64,000 bases of DNA. Source: an uncultured Clostridiaceae bacterium (GTDB lineage Bacteria; Bacillota; Clostridia; Clostridiales; Clostridiaceae). The stretch's first letter is position 1. Each line of letters opens with the position of its first letter. Location of the stretch: NCBI GenBank assembly GCA_946405135.1, contig CAMJGD010000003.1, forward strand, positions 1 to 64,000, in the 5' to 3' direction. Under the pieces are notes generated by a model. That model had not been told where the DNA came from, made no database searches, and saw only the letters and a list, made by a program, of their open reading frames with translations. Positions 42,667 to 51,458 of this stretch are shown in pieces. The translations under genes were made by a program, and so were the position numbers.

Positions 42667-44694
42667 GTGAACTGTTGCGATAAAACTATAAAAATATGCA
42701 AAGTCTCATATAAATTAATAAGTAAAGATTTTTATAGGTTATTGGCAACGATAACAAAAATGATTGACAATATTATAGTTCTTCATCTACTCCTTATTGT
42801 TTTAATTATTTTATTTAATATTATGCTTATTGTTTACATAAAAAATCAAAAAAATGGATTAGAAAGACTTAAAAAATTAAATGATGATTTTAAAAAGCAA
42901 ATAGAAAAAGAAAGAAAAGCAGAAGAAGAGCTATCAGCGGTTTATGGGCAGCTTTCTGCTACGGAAGAAGAACTTAAACAGCAGATAAGAGAACTGAAAA
43001 ATCATGAGAAAGCTTTAAAGATAAGTGAAGAAAGATATAAACTTGCTATAGATGGAGCCAATGATGCTTTATGGGAACGTGATTATGTAAATAAAAGTTT
43101 TTTCATATCTGATAAATGGAAAAGCATTTCTGGCTATGATGATACAGATATAAACGACATAACAGCTTATATTGAAAAGCTAATACACCCAGAAGATATA
43201 AAAAGGGCAAAACAAGAGTTTGAAAGCCATATTAAAGGGAAAAAGGATTACTATCAGAGTGAATTTAGGATTAAAATAAAAGATGGTACATATAAATGGA
43301 TAAATAACAGGGGAAAAGCTCTTAAGGATGAACTGGGTAATGTAATAAAAATAGCTGGCTCTGTTACAGATATAGATGAAACAAGAAGAATTCAAAATAA
43401 AATACGATATTTGGCATATAATGATTCACTTACAGCGCTGCCAAACAGAATAATATTCATGGAAAAATTAGAAGATGCTATTACTAAAAATAAAGAAAAA
43501 AAATGTGCAGTTATATTTGTAGATGTAGACGATTTTAAACTTATAAATGATATTTTAGGTCATGACTATGGAGATGAAGTTTTAAAGAATATAGCATTTA
43601 TATTAAAAAACAGTTTGCCGAAAAATGGTATGATAGCAAGAACCAACGGGGATGAATTTTTAATATTGCTTAATGATGTAAAAGATAGTAATGAAATATC
43701 AAGCTTATGCGATAAAATTCTTAATAATTTTAAATCGCCTTTTACCATAAAAGGTAACAGGGTATATACTTCTGTAAGCATGGGAATAGCTATGTTCCCT
43801 GAAGATGCTGAAACTTCTAAAGAGCTGCTTAGAAATTCAGATACAGCCATGTACAAAGCTAAAAATAATGGGAAAAATACATATAATTTCTTTAACAAAG
43901 AAATGACAGAAACTATAATAAGAAAAGCGGCCATAGAAAAATATATAAGGGAAGCTATATCAAAGGAAGAACTGCAAGTTTATTACCAGCCGCAAATTGA
44001 TGCTAAAAGTCATAGAATAAGGGGTTTTGAAGCATTGATCAGATGGAAGAGTGTCCAGCTAGGCTGGGTACCTCCTAACGAGTTTATACCTATTATAGAG
44101 GAAAACGGGATGATCATCGATATAGGAAGATGGATTATAGAAGAAGTATGCAAGCAGAATAAGAAATGGAAGGAAAAAGGTTACAAGTATGAAACTATAG
44201 CTATAAATATATCCCCTATTCAGCTTCATCACCATAGTTTTATGGAAGAGTTGGAACAATGCATGGCTAGTCATAAAATAGATGCAAAGGATATAGAAAT
44301 AGAAATTACTGAAAATATACTAATGAATATATATGACAGAAATATTGAAGTTTTAAAAAGACTTAGAGATATGAGATTTAATATAGCTTTGGATGACTTT
44401 GGAACAGGATACTCCTCTTTAAGTTACCTAAGGGTAATGCCTATAACTAAGCTTAAAATAGATAAATCTTTTATAGATTATATAGAGACAGATAATAATA
44501 ACAGAGATATAACGGAAGGAATAATAGAGTTATCTCATAAAATGGGTATGCAGGTAGTGGCAGAAGGAGTAGAAAATGAAAATCAGTTAGGCATACTTAA
44601 AGACATGAATTGTGATAGTATACAGGGATACTATTTTAGTAAGCCTCTTCCAAAGGAACAGGCGGAAAAGCTTTTAGCTTGCAATAAAGTATAA
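42667..44694 (+). CDS. Membrane PAS-GGDEF-EAL protein, likely c-di-GMP phosphodiesterase
   Basis: About 675 residues. One membrane helix (about 35-58), a coiled coil (60-115), a PAS_3 domain (about 120-235), a GGDEF domain (about 250-410) and an EAL domain (about 420-672). The GGDEF signature reads RTNGDEF, with Asn in place of the first Gly, so cyclase activity is doubtful and the domain may instead bind GTP as a regulator. The EAL domain looks intact: FEALIRW, EITEN, LDDFGTGYSSL, KIDKSFI and AEGVE. Start uncertain: GTG 42667 overlaps the AAGGAGGTGA ribosome site, and the next Met is residue 32, just before the helix. Confidence 0.9.
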   Translation: MNCCDKTIKICKVSYKLISKDFYRLLATITKMIDNIIVLHLLLIVLIILFNIMLIVYIKNQKNGLERLKKLNDDFKKQIEKERKAEEELSAVYGQLSATEEELKQQIRELKNHEKALKISEERYKLAIDGANDALWERDYVNKSFFISDKWKSISGYDDTDINDITAYIEKLIHPEDIKRAKQEFESHIKGKKDYYQSEFRIKIKDGTYKWINNRGKALKDELGNVIKIAGSVTDIDETRRIQNKIRYLAYNDSLTALPNRIIFMEKLEDAITKNKEKKCAVIFVDVDDFKLINDILGHDYGDEVLKNIAFILKNSLPKNGMIARTNGDEFLILLNDVKDSNEISSLCDKILNNFKSPFTIKGNRVYTSVSMGIAMFPEDAETSKELLRNSDTAMYKAKNNGKNTYNFFNKEMTETIIRKAAIEKYIREAISKEELQVYYQPQIDAKSHRIRGFEALIRWKSVQLGWVPPNEFIPIIEENGMIIDIGRWIIEEVCKQNKKWKEKGYKYETIAINISPIQLHHHSFMEELEQCMASHKIDAKDIEIEITENILMNIYDRNIEVLKRLRDMRFNIALDDFGTGYSSLSYLRVMPITKLKIDKSFIDYIETDNNNRDITEGIIELSHKMGMQVVAEGVENENQLGILKDMNCDSIQGYYFSKPLPKEQAEKLLACNKV

Positions 44695-44756
44695 AAGCTA
44701 TATAAATATATGGAGCACAACTATATAAAGTCAATTATATTTTTGAAAATATTAAG

Positions 44757-44790
44757 AGGTTGTACCAAAAGATATCTTTTGGTACAACCT
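44757..44790. terminator. Perfect 34-bp palindrome between convergent genes
   Basis: AGGTTGTACCAAAAGAT and its exact reverse complement without mismatch. It lies between the GGDEF-EAL gene and the convergent LCP gene and should terminate both. Confidence 0.7.
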
Positions 44791-44860
44791 TTATGTTTAT
44801 ATCAATAAAAATTCATTCATTATATATTGAATGAAATCAATTATATAGGAAGTTTCTTAA

Positions 44861-45901
44861 TCACATCTGTTTAGGGGTTGGTTTTATATCATCAAATATA
44901 TATTTATGAAGCTGGTCTACAGTTGCTTCTTTATCGAAAGGAAGATACCATATGCCATTAATCTTCTTTCCACCATCAGGATAGTATCCATCTATAGGAA
45001 ATCTCTCTTGTTCAAAGTTTGCACTTCCAGAAGTTATAACTTCTCCACCTATTTTTAATATATCAGTGCTGGTAAAGCTTGTCTCTACAAGAGGTAAAAG
45101 CTTTGAAACTATTGATGGATATTGGGTTACTCCAGCCTTACTTATCTTTTCAAATAATCCATTTAGCACTATTCTTTGTCTATCTGTTCTATCAAAATCA
45201 CCATTGCCCATATCTCTTATTCTTGAATAGCCAAGGGCCTGCATACCAGTTAAATTTTGTTTACCAGCGCTTTTGATTGGCTGTGAAGGAATTTTTCTGA
45301 AATCAGCAAGAGCATTAATATTTTTATTTGCATGAGGAATTTCTTTTGCCTTTATGTCAACTTCAACTCCGCCTAAAGCATCTACTATCTTCTCCATATT
45401 ATCGAAATCTACAGCTACATAGTCTTTTATATTTAAATTAAAGTTTTGATTTAAGGTTTTTATAGCAAGCTGAGGGCCGCCAAAAGCATAAGCATGATTA
45501 AGCTTGTCCTTACCATGACCTTCAATATTCACATAAGAATCCCTCATTATAGAAATCATTTTTATTTTTTTGTGATGAGTGTCAACAGTAAGAACCATGG
45601 TGGCATCTGAACGAGAAGGTTCATTATGAGTTCTTCTGTCCAATCCAAAAAGAGCTACATTTATTATTTCATCTTTACCTTTAGACTTTAACATGTCCTC
45701 AAATTCAGAGCTTATACCTAAATCTTCACGATTTTTAGATATAGTAGTATTGGTGTTTACCTTATTTAAGATACTCCAAACATAATACCCACCAAAGCCA
45801 GCTACAAATAACAATATAAATAAAATGGTGAAAATTATCTTCTTTTTTTTATTACTTTTTTTCTTTTTTTTATGCACTGTACTTCTCTTATCTTCTTTCA
45901 T
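44861..45901 (-). CDS. LytR-CpsA-Psr (LCP) glycopolymer ligase
   Basis: LCP proteins attach teichoic acids or capsule from undecaprenyl carriers to peptidoglycan. 346 residues: basic cytoplasmic tail (1-20), TM (about 23-43), and the LCP domain (about 80-240) with FGLDRR, RSDATMVLTVD, ISIMRDSYV and GKDKLNHAYAFGG (conserved Arg and Asp residues that bind the pyrophosphate and metal), and RIRDMGNGDFDRTDRQR at the end of the core. GAAGGTAT ribosome site. It sits 420 bp upstream of and divergent from the large polysaccharide operon, and is the natural candidate for anchoring that polymer. Confidence 0.92.
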   Translation of the reverse strand: MKEDKRSTVHKKKKKSNKKKKIIFTILFILLFVAGFGGYYVWSILNKVNTNTTISKNREDLGISSEFEDMLKSKGKDEIINVALFGLDRRTHNEPSRSDATMVLTVDTHHKKIKMISIMRDSYVNIEGHGKDKLNHAYAFGGPQLAIKTLNQNFNLNIKDYVAVDFDNMEKIVDALGGVEVDIKAKEIPHANKNINALADFRKIPSQPIKSAGKQNLTGMQALGYSRIRDMGNGDFDRTDRQRIVLNGLFEKISKAGVTQYPSIVSKLLPLVETSFTSTDILKIGGEVITSGSANFEQERFPIDGYYPDGGKKINGIWYLPFDKEATVDQLHKYIFDDIKPTPKQM

Positions 45902-46321
45902 TAAATATACCTTCTTTCTAGATTAATATATGATGCAACAAAAAGTATGTACCATACCATCATACATTAAAATGTAAAAGTTTAAAAGAGTATTATAAAT
46001 GATGGTATTCACATATCATTATACGTGAAATTTGTAAACAATTTTATTAAATAATTTTGAATTATTTATATTAAGCAAAATTTCAACATGCGTTTTCAAA
46101 AACAAAATATACATCAAACTTTATTTTACCAGTTATTTACTTAAAACATAGAATGTTTATATAATAATTAAAGTGGACAAAATTAATTTAAAATAATATA
46201 ATATTAAATGTTAGTTATTGCTTTAATGCATATTTAAGAGTTATTTTGTAACATAATTTTAACAAATAAAACTATAATAATGAGAGAAGTTAAAATAGTT
46301 TGATACTTTGGAGGATAAAAA
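45902..46321. other. Divergent region upstream of the polysaccharide operon
   Basis: 420 bp of AT-rich DNA between LCP and the dehydratase. TATAAT at 46273-46278 is a plausible -10 for the operon, but no well-spaced -35 is apparent. No other feature recognised. Confidence 0.45.
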
Positions 46322-48178
46322 ATGAATTTTTTTAATAAATTTATGTTGGCAATAATAGATGTGTTTTGGGTGAATCTTTCATATATAATTTCTATAAATA
46401 TAGTAGATTATGGTGATACAGCTAGTTATATCTCAGCCTACAAGCAGGATGCTTTAGTAGTAAGTATAATATATCTACTGTGTTTTTATTTTTTAAAGCT
46501 ATATGACAGCTTATGGACTTCAGCGGGCATAGATGAATTTTTGATGGGAGTAGGTGCCAGTATTTTAGGGGGAGGCATAAGCAGCATATACAGCAGATAC
46601 TTTGGTGAGTGGCTTCCATTAAATGTGATAATAGTGGCTATAACATTTGCAATGATCACCACTTTAGGCTTTAGAGTGCTTTTTAGGCTTTACAGAAGAG
46701 GAGTTATTTCTATGAGTAACAAGGAACTAGAAAATTTCCAAAAGGTAATGATTGTAGGTGCTGGTTCTGCAGGAGTGATGATACTTAGGGAGATGTTAGA
46801 TAGAAGAGAACTTAAGTATAATCCTATAGCCATCATTGATGACTCACCTAGCAAATTAGGTAAGAAGATATTTGGTGTAAAGGTAATAGGAAATAGGTAT
46901 GATATCCCTAAGATTGTAGAAGAACAAGAAATAGAAACCATACTTATAGCTATTCCATCCATAGATAATAAGAACAAAAGTGAAATTATTGACATATGCA
47001 AAGATACAGGATGTAAGCTTAAAATAATACCAGGTATATATGAAATTTTAAGCGGTAAAGCAAAGGTTAGCAATATAAAAGATATAGACTTAGAAGATTT
47101 ATTAGGGAGAGAACCTATAATATTGGATAACAAAGGTATAAGCGATTATCTAACAGATAAAGTGGTATTGGTAACAGGCGGCGGAGGTTCTATCGGATCA
47201 GAATTATGCAGACAGATAGCAAAGTATGAGCCAAAGATGCTTATAATACTAGATATATATGAAAATAATGCTTATGATATACAGAATGAATTAAAATATA
47301 GATATGATGAATTAAATCTGAAGGTGCTTATAGCTTCAGTAAGAGATAGAAATAGAATAGAAAGCATATTTGAAGAATATAAGCCTCAAGTGGTATTTCA
47401 TGCTGCAGCACACAAACATGTGCCTCTTATGGAAGACAGTCCTATGGAAGCAATAAAAAATAATGTGTTTGGTACCCTTAATGTAGCAGAATGTGCTGAT
47501 AAGTATAATGTAGAAAAGTTTGTGCTAATATCTACAGATAAAGCAGTTAATCCTACCAGTGTAATGGGAACCACAAAAAGAATATGTGAAATGATAGTTC
47601 AAGCTATGGATAAAAAGAGTAAAACAGAATTTGTGGCAGTAAGATTTGGAAATGTACTTGGCAGTAATGGTTCTGTAATTCCTTTGTTTAAAAAACAGAT
47701 TGCTCATGGAGGTCCAGTTACTGTAACAGATAAGAATATAACTAGATTTTTTATGCTGATACCTGAAGCTGCACAGCTTGTGCTTCAAGCTGGAGCTTTT
47801 GCTCAAGGCGGAGAGATATTTGTTCTTGATATGGGTAAGCCAGTAAGAATATATGATTTGGCCTGTGATCTTATAAGACTTTCAGGTTTTGAACCTGGAA
47901 GGGACATAAAGATAGAGATAACAGGATTAAGACCTGGGGAAAAGCTTTATGAAGAGATTCTTATGAATGAAGAAGGACTTCAAAAGACAGGACATAACAA
48001 AATATTTATTGGAAAGCCAATCTTTGAAGATATGGATAAACTTAAAAAGAAATTAGATGAATTAAAGCTTTTAATAGAAGCTAATAATTCAGAAGAATTA
48101 AAATTAGAGCTAAAAGAGTTAGTGCCCACATATAAAGCACAGGATAGTGAAGAAGCAAGCATAACTTCAGAGGATTAA
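46322..48178 (+). CDS. Membrane NDP-sugar 4,6-dehydratase (FlaA1/PglF/CapD-like)
   Basis: Predicted to turn UDP-GlcNAc into a 4-keto-6-deoxy sugar. 618 residues: four N-terminal TM helices (about 5-115), a CoA-binding-like NAD domain with VGAGSAGVMI, and the SDR-type catalytic domain with GGGGSIGSELCRQI (about 282-295). In the active site ISTDKAVNPTSVMGTTKR the usual catalytic Tyr is replaced by Met, which is normal for this membrane-bound subfamily. Ribosome site GGAGGAT. First gene of a run that continues to 54.7 kb. No aminotransferase/acetyltransferase of the bacillosamine type follows directly, so the fate of the keto-sugar is open. Confidence 0.9.
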   Translation: MNFFNKFMLAIIDVFWVNLSYIISINIVDYGDTASYISAYKQDALVVSIIYLLCFYFLKLYDSLWTSAGIDEFLMGVGASILGGGISSIYSRYFGEWLPLNVIIVAITFAMITTLGFRVLFRLYRRGVISMSNKELENFQKVMIVGAGSAGVMILREMLDRRELKYNPIAIIDDSPSKLGKKIFGVKVIGNRYDIPKIVEEQEIETILIAIPSIDNKNKSEIIDICKDTGCKLKIIPGIYEILSGKAKVSNIKDIDLEDLLGREPIILDNKGISDYLTDKVVLVTGGGGSIGSELCRQIAKYEPKMLIILDIYENNAYDIQNELKYRYDELNLKVLIASVRDRNRIESIFEEYKPQVVFHAAAHKHVPLMEDSPMEAIKNNVFGTLNVAECADKYNVEKFVLISTDKAVNPTSVMGTTKRICEMIVQAMDKKSKTEFVAVRFGNVLGSNGSVIPLFKKQIAHGGPVTVTDKNITRFFMLIPEAAQLVLQAGAFAQGGEIFVLDMGKPVRIYDLACDLIRLSGFEPGRDIKIEITGLRPGEKLYEEILMNEEGLQKTGHNKIFIGKPIFEDMDKLKKKLDELKLLIEANNSEELKLELKELVPTYKAQDSEEASITSED

Positions 48179-48309
48179 TAAAGATAATAAGAGCAATACT
48201 ATAAATATAGATTTCGTAAAACTTTTGTCACATCAACCTTTGCAGTTTTAGCAGTAAATGAAAAAACTATATTGTTAACAAATAAAAACTTCATATAAAG
48301 GAGTAAATC

Positions 48310-48894
48310 ATGGAAGATAAGAAATATTTTGTTCACCAATCCAGTTATGTAGACGAACCTTGTAGTATAGGAGAAGGCACAAAAATATGGCACTTCTCTC
48401 ATATAATGAAAGATAGTATAATAGGAAATAATTGCAATATAGGTCAGAATGTAGTTATTTCTCCTGGAGTAAAGCTGGGTAACAATGTAAAAATACAAAA
48501 TAATGTTTCTGTATATACAGGAGTGATATGTGAGGATGATGTATTTTTAGGCCCATCCTGCGTATTTACTAATGTGATAAACCCAAGAAGCTTTATAGAA
48601 AGAAAATCAGAATACAAAGAGACTATGATAAAAAAAGGTGCCAGTATAGGAGCTAATGTAACCATAGTTTGTGGGAACAACATAGGAAGCTATGCTCTTA
48701 TAGGAGCAGGAGCTGTGGTAACAAAAGATGTACCTGATTATGCACTGCTTATAGGAAATCCAGGAAGAATTTCAGGTTATGTATGTAAGTGTGGAAATAA
48801 GCTTAAATTTGATGAAGCAGGCAAAGGCATATGTACTTGCTGTGGATTAAAATATCATAAAGATGAACAAAACCATGTTATGGAGGGAGAATAA
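48310..48894 (+). CDS. wbpD: WbpD-like sugar N-acetyltransferase (left-handed beta helix)
   Basis: Transfers acetyl from acetyl-CoA to the 3-amino group of a UDP-2-acetamido-3-amino-uronic acid. 194 residues: hexapeptide repeats (about 20-150; IGEGTKIW, IGNNCNIGQNV, LGNNVKIQNNV, IGANVTIVCGNNIG) with the N-terminal VDEPCSIGEGTKIWHFSHI block typical of WbpD, then a C-terminal zinc-ribbon-like CKCGNKL...CTCCGLKY, found in many family members. AAAGGAG ribosome site. It ends 4 bp before wbpA starts. Confidence 0.88.
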   Translation: MEDKKYFVHQSSYVDEPCSIGEGTKIWHFSHIMKDSIIGNNCNIGQNVVISPGVKLGNNVKIQNNVSVYTGVICEDDVFLGPSCVFTNVINPRSFIERKSEYKETMIKKGASIGANVTIVCGNNIGSYALIGAGAVVTKDVPDYALLIGNPGRISGYVCKCGNKLKFDEAGKGICTCCGLKYHKDEQNHVMEGE

Positions 48895-48898
48895 TAAA

Positions 48899-50221
48899 AT
48901 GCAAAGCATAAAAGAAGAATTGTTAAAGAAAATAAATAGCAGAGAAGCAGTAGTGGGAGTAGTAGGACTAGGTTATGTAGGATTACCTCTAGCAGTAGAA
49001 AAAGCAAAAGCAGGTTACAAAACCATAGGTTTTGATGTGCAGGACAAAAAAGTAGAAATGGTAAATAAAGGAGTTAACTATATAGGAGATATAGTGGATG
49101 AAGATCTTAAAAAGGTTGTGCAGGAAGGAAAGCTAAGCGCTACTACAGACTTTTCTTTCATAAAAGATGTAGATTTTGTAGCTATATGTGTGCCTACACC
49201 TTTAGATGCTTATCAACAGCCAGATATAAGTTATGTTAAGTCTTCTACAGAAGCTGTAGCAGAATATATTCATAGAGGAATGGTAGTAGTATTAGAAAGT
49301 ACTACTTATCCTGGAACTACAGAGGAGTTATTGCTTCCAATATTAGAAAAGAAATCAGGATTAAAATGCGGAGAAGACTTTTACTTAGCCTTTTCACCAG
49401 AAAGGGTTGACCCAGGTAACCTAATATACAAAACAAAGAACACTCCAAAGGTAGTAGGAGGAGTAGGAAAAGACAGTACAGAAGTAGCAGCAGCTATGTA
49501 TAGAAATGTACTAGAAAGCGATATATTTGAAGTTTCTAGCCCAAGAGTGGCAGAAATGGAAAAGATATTAGAAAATACCTACAGAAATATAAACATAGGT
49601 CTTGCTAATGAAATGGCAATAATTTGCGAAAAGATGGATATAAATGTATGGGAAGTAATAGAAGCTGCTAAAACAAAACCTTATGGATTCCAGGCTTTTT
49701 ACCCAGGTCCAGGACTAGGCGGACATTGTATACCACTAGATCCATACTATTTGACATGGAAAGCAAGAGAATATGATTATCATACAAGATTAATAGAAAT
49801 TTCCGGGGAAATAAATAACTATATGCCACAATATGTAATAGAAAGATGCTCAAAAATACTTAATAGATATAAGAAGCCTTTAAATGGTTCAAGAGTACTT
49901 ATACTTGGAGTAGCATACAAGCAGGATATAGATGATTACAGAGAAAGTCCAGCTCTAAAAGTTATAGAAAACTTTGAAAAAGAAGGAGCAGATGTAGTAT
50001 ATTATGATCCTTATGTTTTAACATATAAATTTAAGGGAAAAGAACATACAGGATTAAAAGAATTAAATGAAGAGGAATTAAAGAAGGCAGATATAGTAGT
50101 TATAACTACTGCTCATACAAACTTTGATTTTGACTTCATACAACAAAATTCTATATTCGTTTTCGACACTAAAAATGCTATGAAAAATGTGAAAAACAGG
50201 GAAAACGTAGAGCTTTTATAA
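48899..50221 (+). CDS. wbpA: WbpA-like UDP-N-acetylglucosamine/mannosamine 6-dehydrogenase
   Basis: Oxidises C6 of UDP-HexNAc to the uronic acid with NAD+. 440 residues from ATG 48899 (GGAGGGA just upstream; an in-frame ATG 36 bp earlier lies within the previous gene). Rossmann motif VGLGYVGLPLA near the N-terminus, CVPTPLD, TYPGTTEELL, FSPERVDPGN, and the catalytic Cys in GPGLGGHCIPLDPYYL. The C-terminal domain has VLILGVAYKQDIDDYRESP. Second step partner of the WbpB-like gene downstream. UDP-GlcNAc is the WbpA substrate; a ManNAc dehydrogenase is the alternative. Confidence 0.9.
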   Translation: MQSIKEELLKKINSREAVVGVVGLGYVGLPLAVEKAKAGYKTIGFDVQDKKVEMVNKGVNYIGDIVDEDLKKVVQEGKLSATTDFSFIKDVDFVAICVPTPLDAYQQPDISYVKSSTEAVAEYIHRGMVVVLESTTYPGTTEELLLPILEKKSGLKCGEDFYLAFSPERVDPGNLIYKTKNTPKVVGGVGKDSTEVAAAMYRNVLESDIFEVSSPRVAEMEKILENTYRNINIGLANEMAIICEKMDINVWEVIEAAKTKPYGFQAFYPGPGLGGHCIPLDPYYLTWKAREYDYHTRLIEISGEINNYMPQYVIERCSKILNRYKKPLNGSRVLILGVAYKQDIDDYRESPALKVIENFEKEGADVVYYDPYVLTYKFKGKEHTGLKELNEEELKKADIVVITTAHTNFDFDFIQQNSIFVFDTKNAMKNVKNRENVELL

Positions 50222-50260
50222 TATAAATCCACAATTATATGTTATAATTATAGAATAGTT

Positions 50261-50294
50261 TAAGCTGAATATTTTTATTAAAATATTCAGCTTA
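50261..50294 (+). terminator. Attenuator-like hairpin between wbpA and wbpB
   Basis: TAAGCTGAATATTTTT pairs with AAATATTCAGCTTA around ATTAA. It follows a TATAAT-like stretch, so it may reduce read-through rather than stop the operon fully. Confidence 0.55.
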
Positions 50295-50323
50295 TCAATA
50301 TAATAAAGAAAGAGGGATGAAAA

Positions 50324-51403
50324 ATGCTTAAATTTGCTATTATAGGTTGCGGTAGAATATCCTATAAGCATGTAGAAGCTTTAGTAAATAATAAAGCAGA
50401 AGGAAAGCTTATAGCTACTTGCGATGTGGTAGAAGAAAAGGCAATAGAAAAAGCTAACGAGTATAAAAGCAAAATGAATAGCAGCGATGAAGTTCATATA
50501 TATACAGATTATAAAAAGATGATAGAAGAGATAAAACCAGATGTAGTAACTATAGCTACAGAAAGCGGATATCATGCTGAAATAGCTCTATATTGTTTAA
50601 ATAAGGGAATTCATGTTATAGTAGAAAAACCTATGGCTCTTTCCACAGAAGATGCAGAAAAAATGATAAAAGCTGCAGATAAAAACAAAGTTAAGCTATG
50701 TGTATGCCATCAGAACAGATTTAATCCATCTATACAAAAGTTAAGAAAAGCTATAGAAGGTAACAGATTTGGCAAGCTGGTAAATGGAACAGCAAGAATA
50801 CTTTGGAACAGAAACATGGGATACTATGAGCAGGCACCTTGGAGAGGTACTTGGGAGCTTGATGGTGGTACTCTTATGAATCAGTGTATACATAACATAG
50901 ACTTACTTCAATGGATGATGGGCGGAGAGATAGAAACTGTATATGCTCAAACAGGTACATTTTTAAGAGATATTGAGGCGGAGGATTTTGGTGCTATAAT
51001 AGTAAGATTTAAAACTGGTGCTATAGGCATAGTAGAAGGAACAGCCTGCGTATATCCTAAAAATCTTGAAGAAACACTAAGTATATTCGGAGAAAATGGA
51101 ACTGCAGTAATAGGAGGTCTAGCTGTTAATAAGGTTGAAACCTGGAGATTTGCAGATGGTCTTGATAGCGAAGAAGAGGTGCTTAAGCATCAAGCAGAAG
51201 ACCCAGATTCAGTTTATGGATTTGGACACACTCCTTTATTCAAAGATATGATAGATGCAATCAATGAAGATAGACAGCCATTAGTAAGTGGAAAAGAAGG
51301 CATAAAGGGAATGAATATAATACTTGCTGCTTATAAATCACAAAAAGAAGGTATACCTGTAAAATACGAAAACTTTAGGTTTAGAACTATAGATATGAAG
51401 TAA
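50324..51403 (+). CDS. wbpB: WbpB-like Gfo/Idh/MocA oxidoreductase
   Basis: Predicted to oxidise C3 of UDP-GlcNAcA to the 3-keto sugar, which an aminotransferase then converts. 359 residues: Rossmann N-terminus FAIIGCGRISYKHVEAL, TIATESGYHAEIA, then EKPMALSTEDAEKMI, where Lys is the conserved catalytic residue, and CVCHQNRFNPSIQKLR. In the C-terminal domain, MNQCIHNIDLLQWMMGG carries the conserved His. AGAGGGATG ribosome site. With WbpA and WbpD it makes three quarters of the pathway to UDP-2,3-diacetamido-2,3-dideoxy-glucuronate; the WbpE aminotransferase is not in the window. Confidence 0.88.
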   Translation: MLKFAIIGCGRISYKHVEALVNNKAEGKLIATCDVVEEKAIEKANEYKSKMNSSDEVHIYTDYKKMIEEIKPDVVTIATESGYHAEIALYCLNKGIHVIVEKPMALSTEDAEKMIKAADKNKVKLCVCHQNRFNPSIQKLRKAIEGNRFGKLVNGTARILWNRNMGYYEQAPWRGTWELDGGTLMNQCIHNIDLLQWMMGGEIETVYAQTGTFLRDIEAEDFGAIIVRFKTGAIGIVEGTACVYPKNLEETLSIFGENGTAVIGGLAVNKVETWRFADGLDSEEEVLKHQAEDPDSVYGFGHTPLFKDMIDAINEDRQPLVSGKEGIKGMNIILAAYKSQKEGIPVKYENFRFRTIDMK

Positions 51404-51422
51404 ACACTTTTGTGTTTACTTC
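51397..51422 (+). terminator. Short hairpin after wbpB
   Basis: GAAGTAAACAC pairs with GTGTTTACTTC over the wbpB stop codon, with no real T-run. Termination is doubtful; the next gene follows in 37 bp. Confidence 0.4.
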
Positions 51423-51458
51423 ATATTTAAAATTTGTTAGTTAGGAGGAGTAAATCCT

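Noticed and set aside
42675..42683. TTG at 42675 as the start of the GGDEF-EAL protein
   Set aside because: It is out of frame and ends at TAA after two codons.
46422..47133. Minus-strand ORFs across the dehydratase gene
   Set aside because: No start signals or domains. Codon use mirrors the opposite strand of a well-supported gene.
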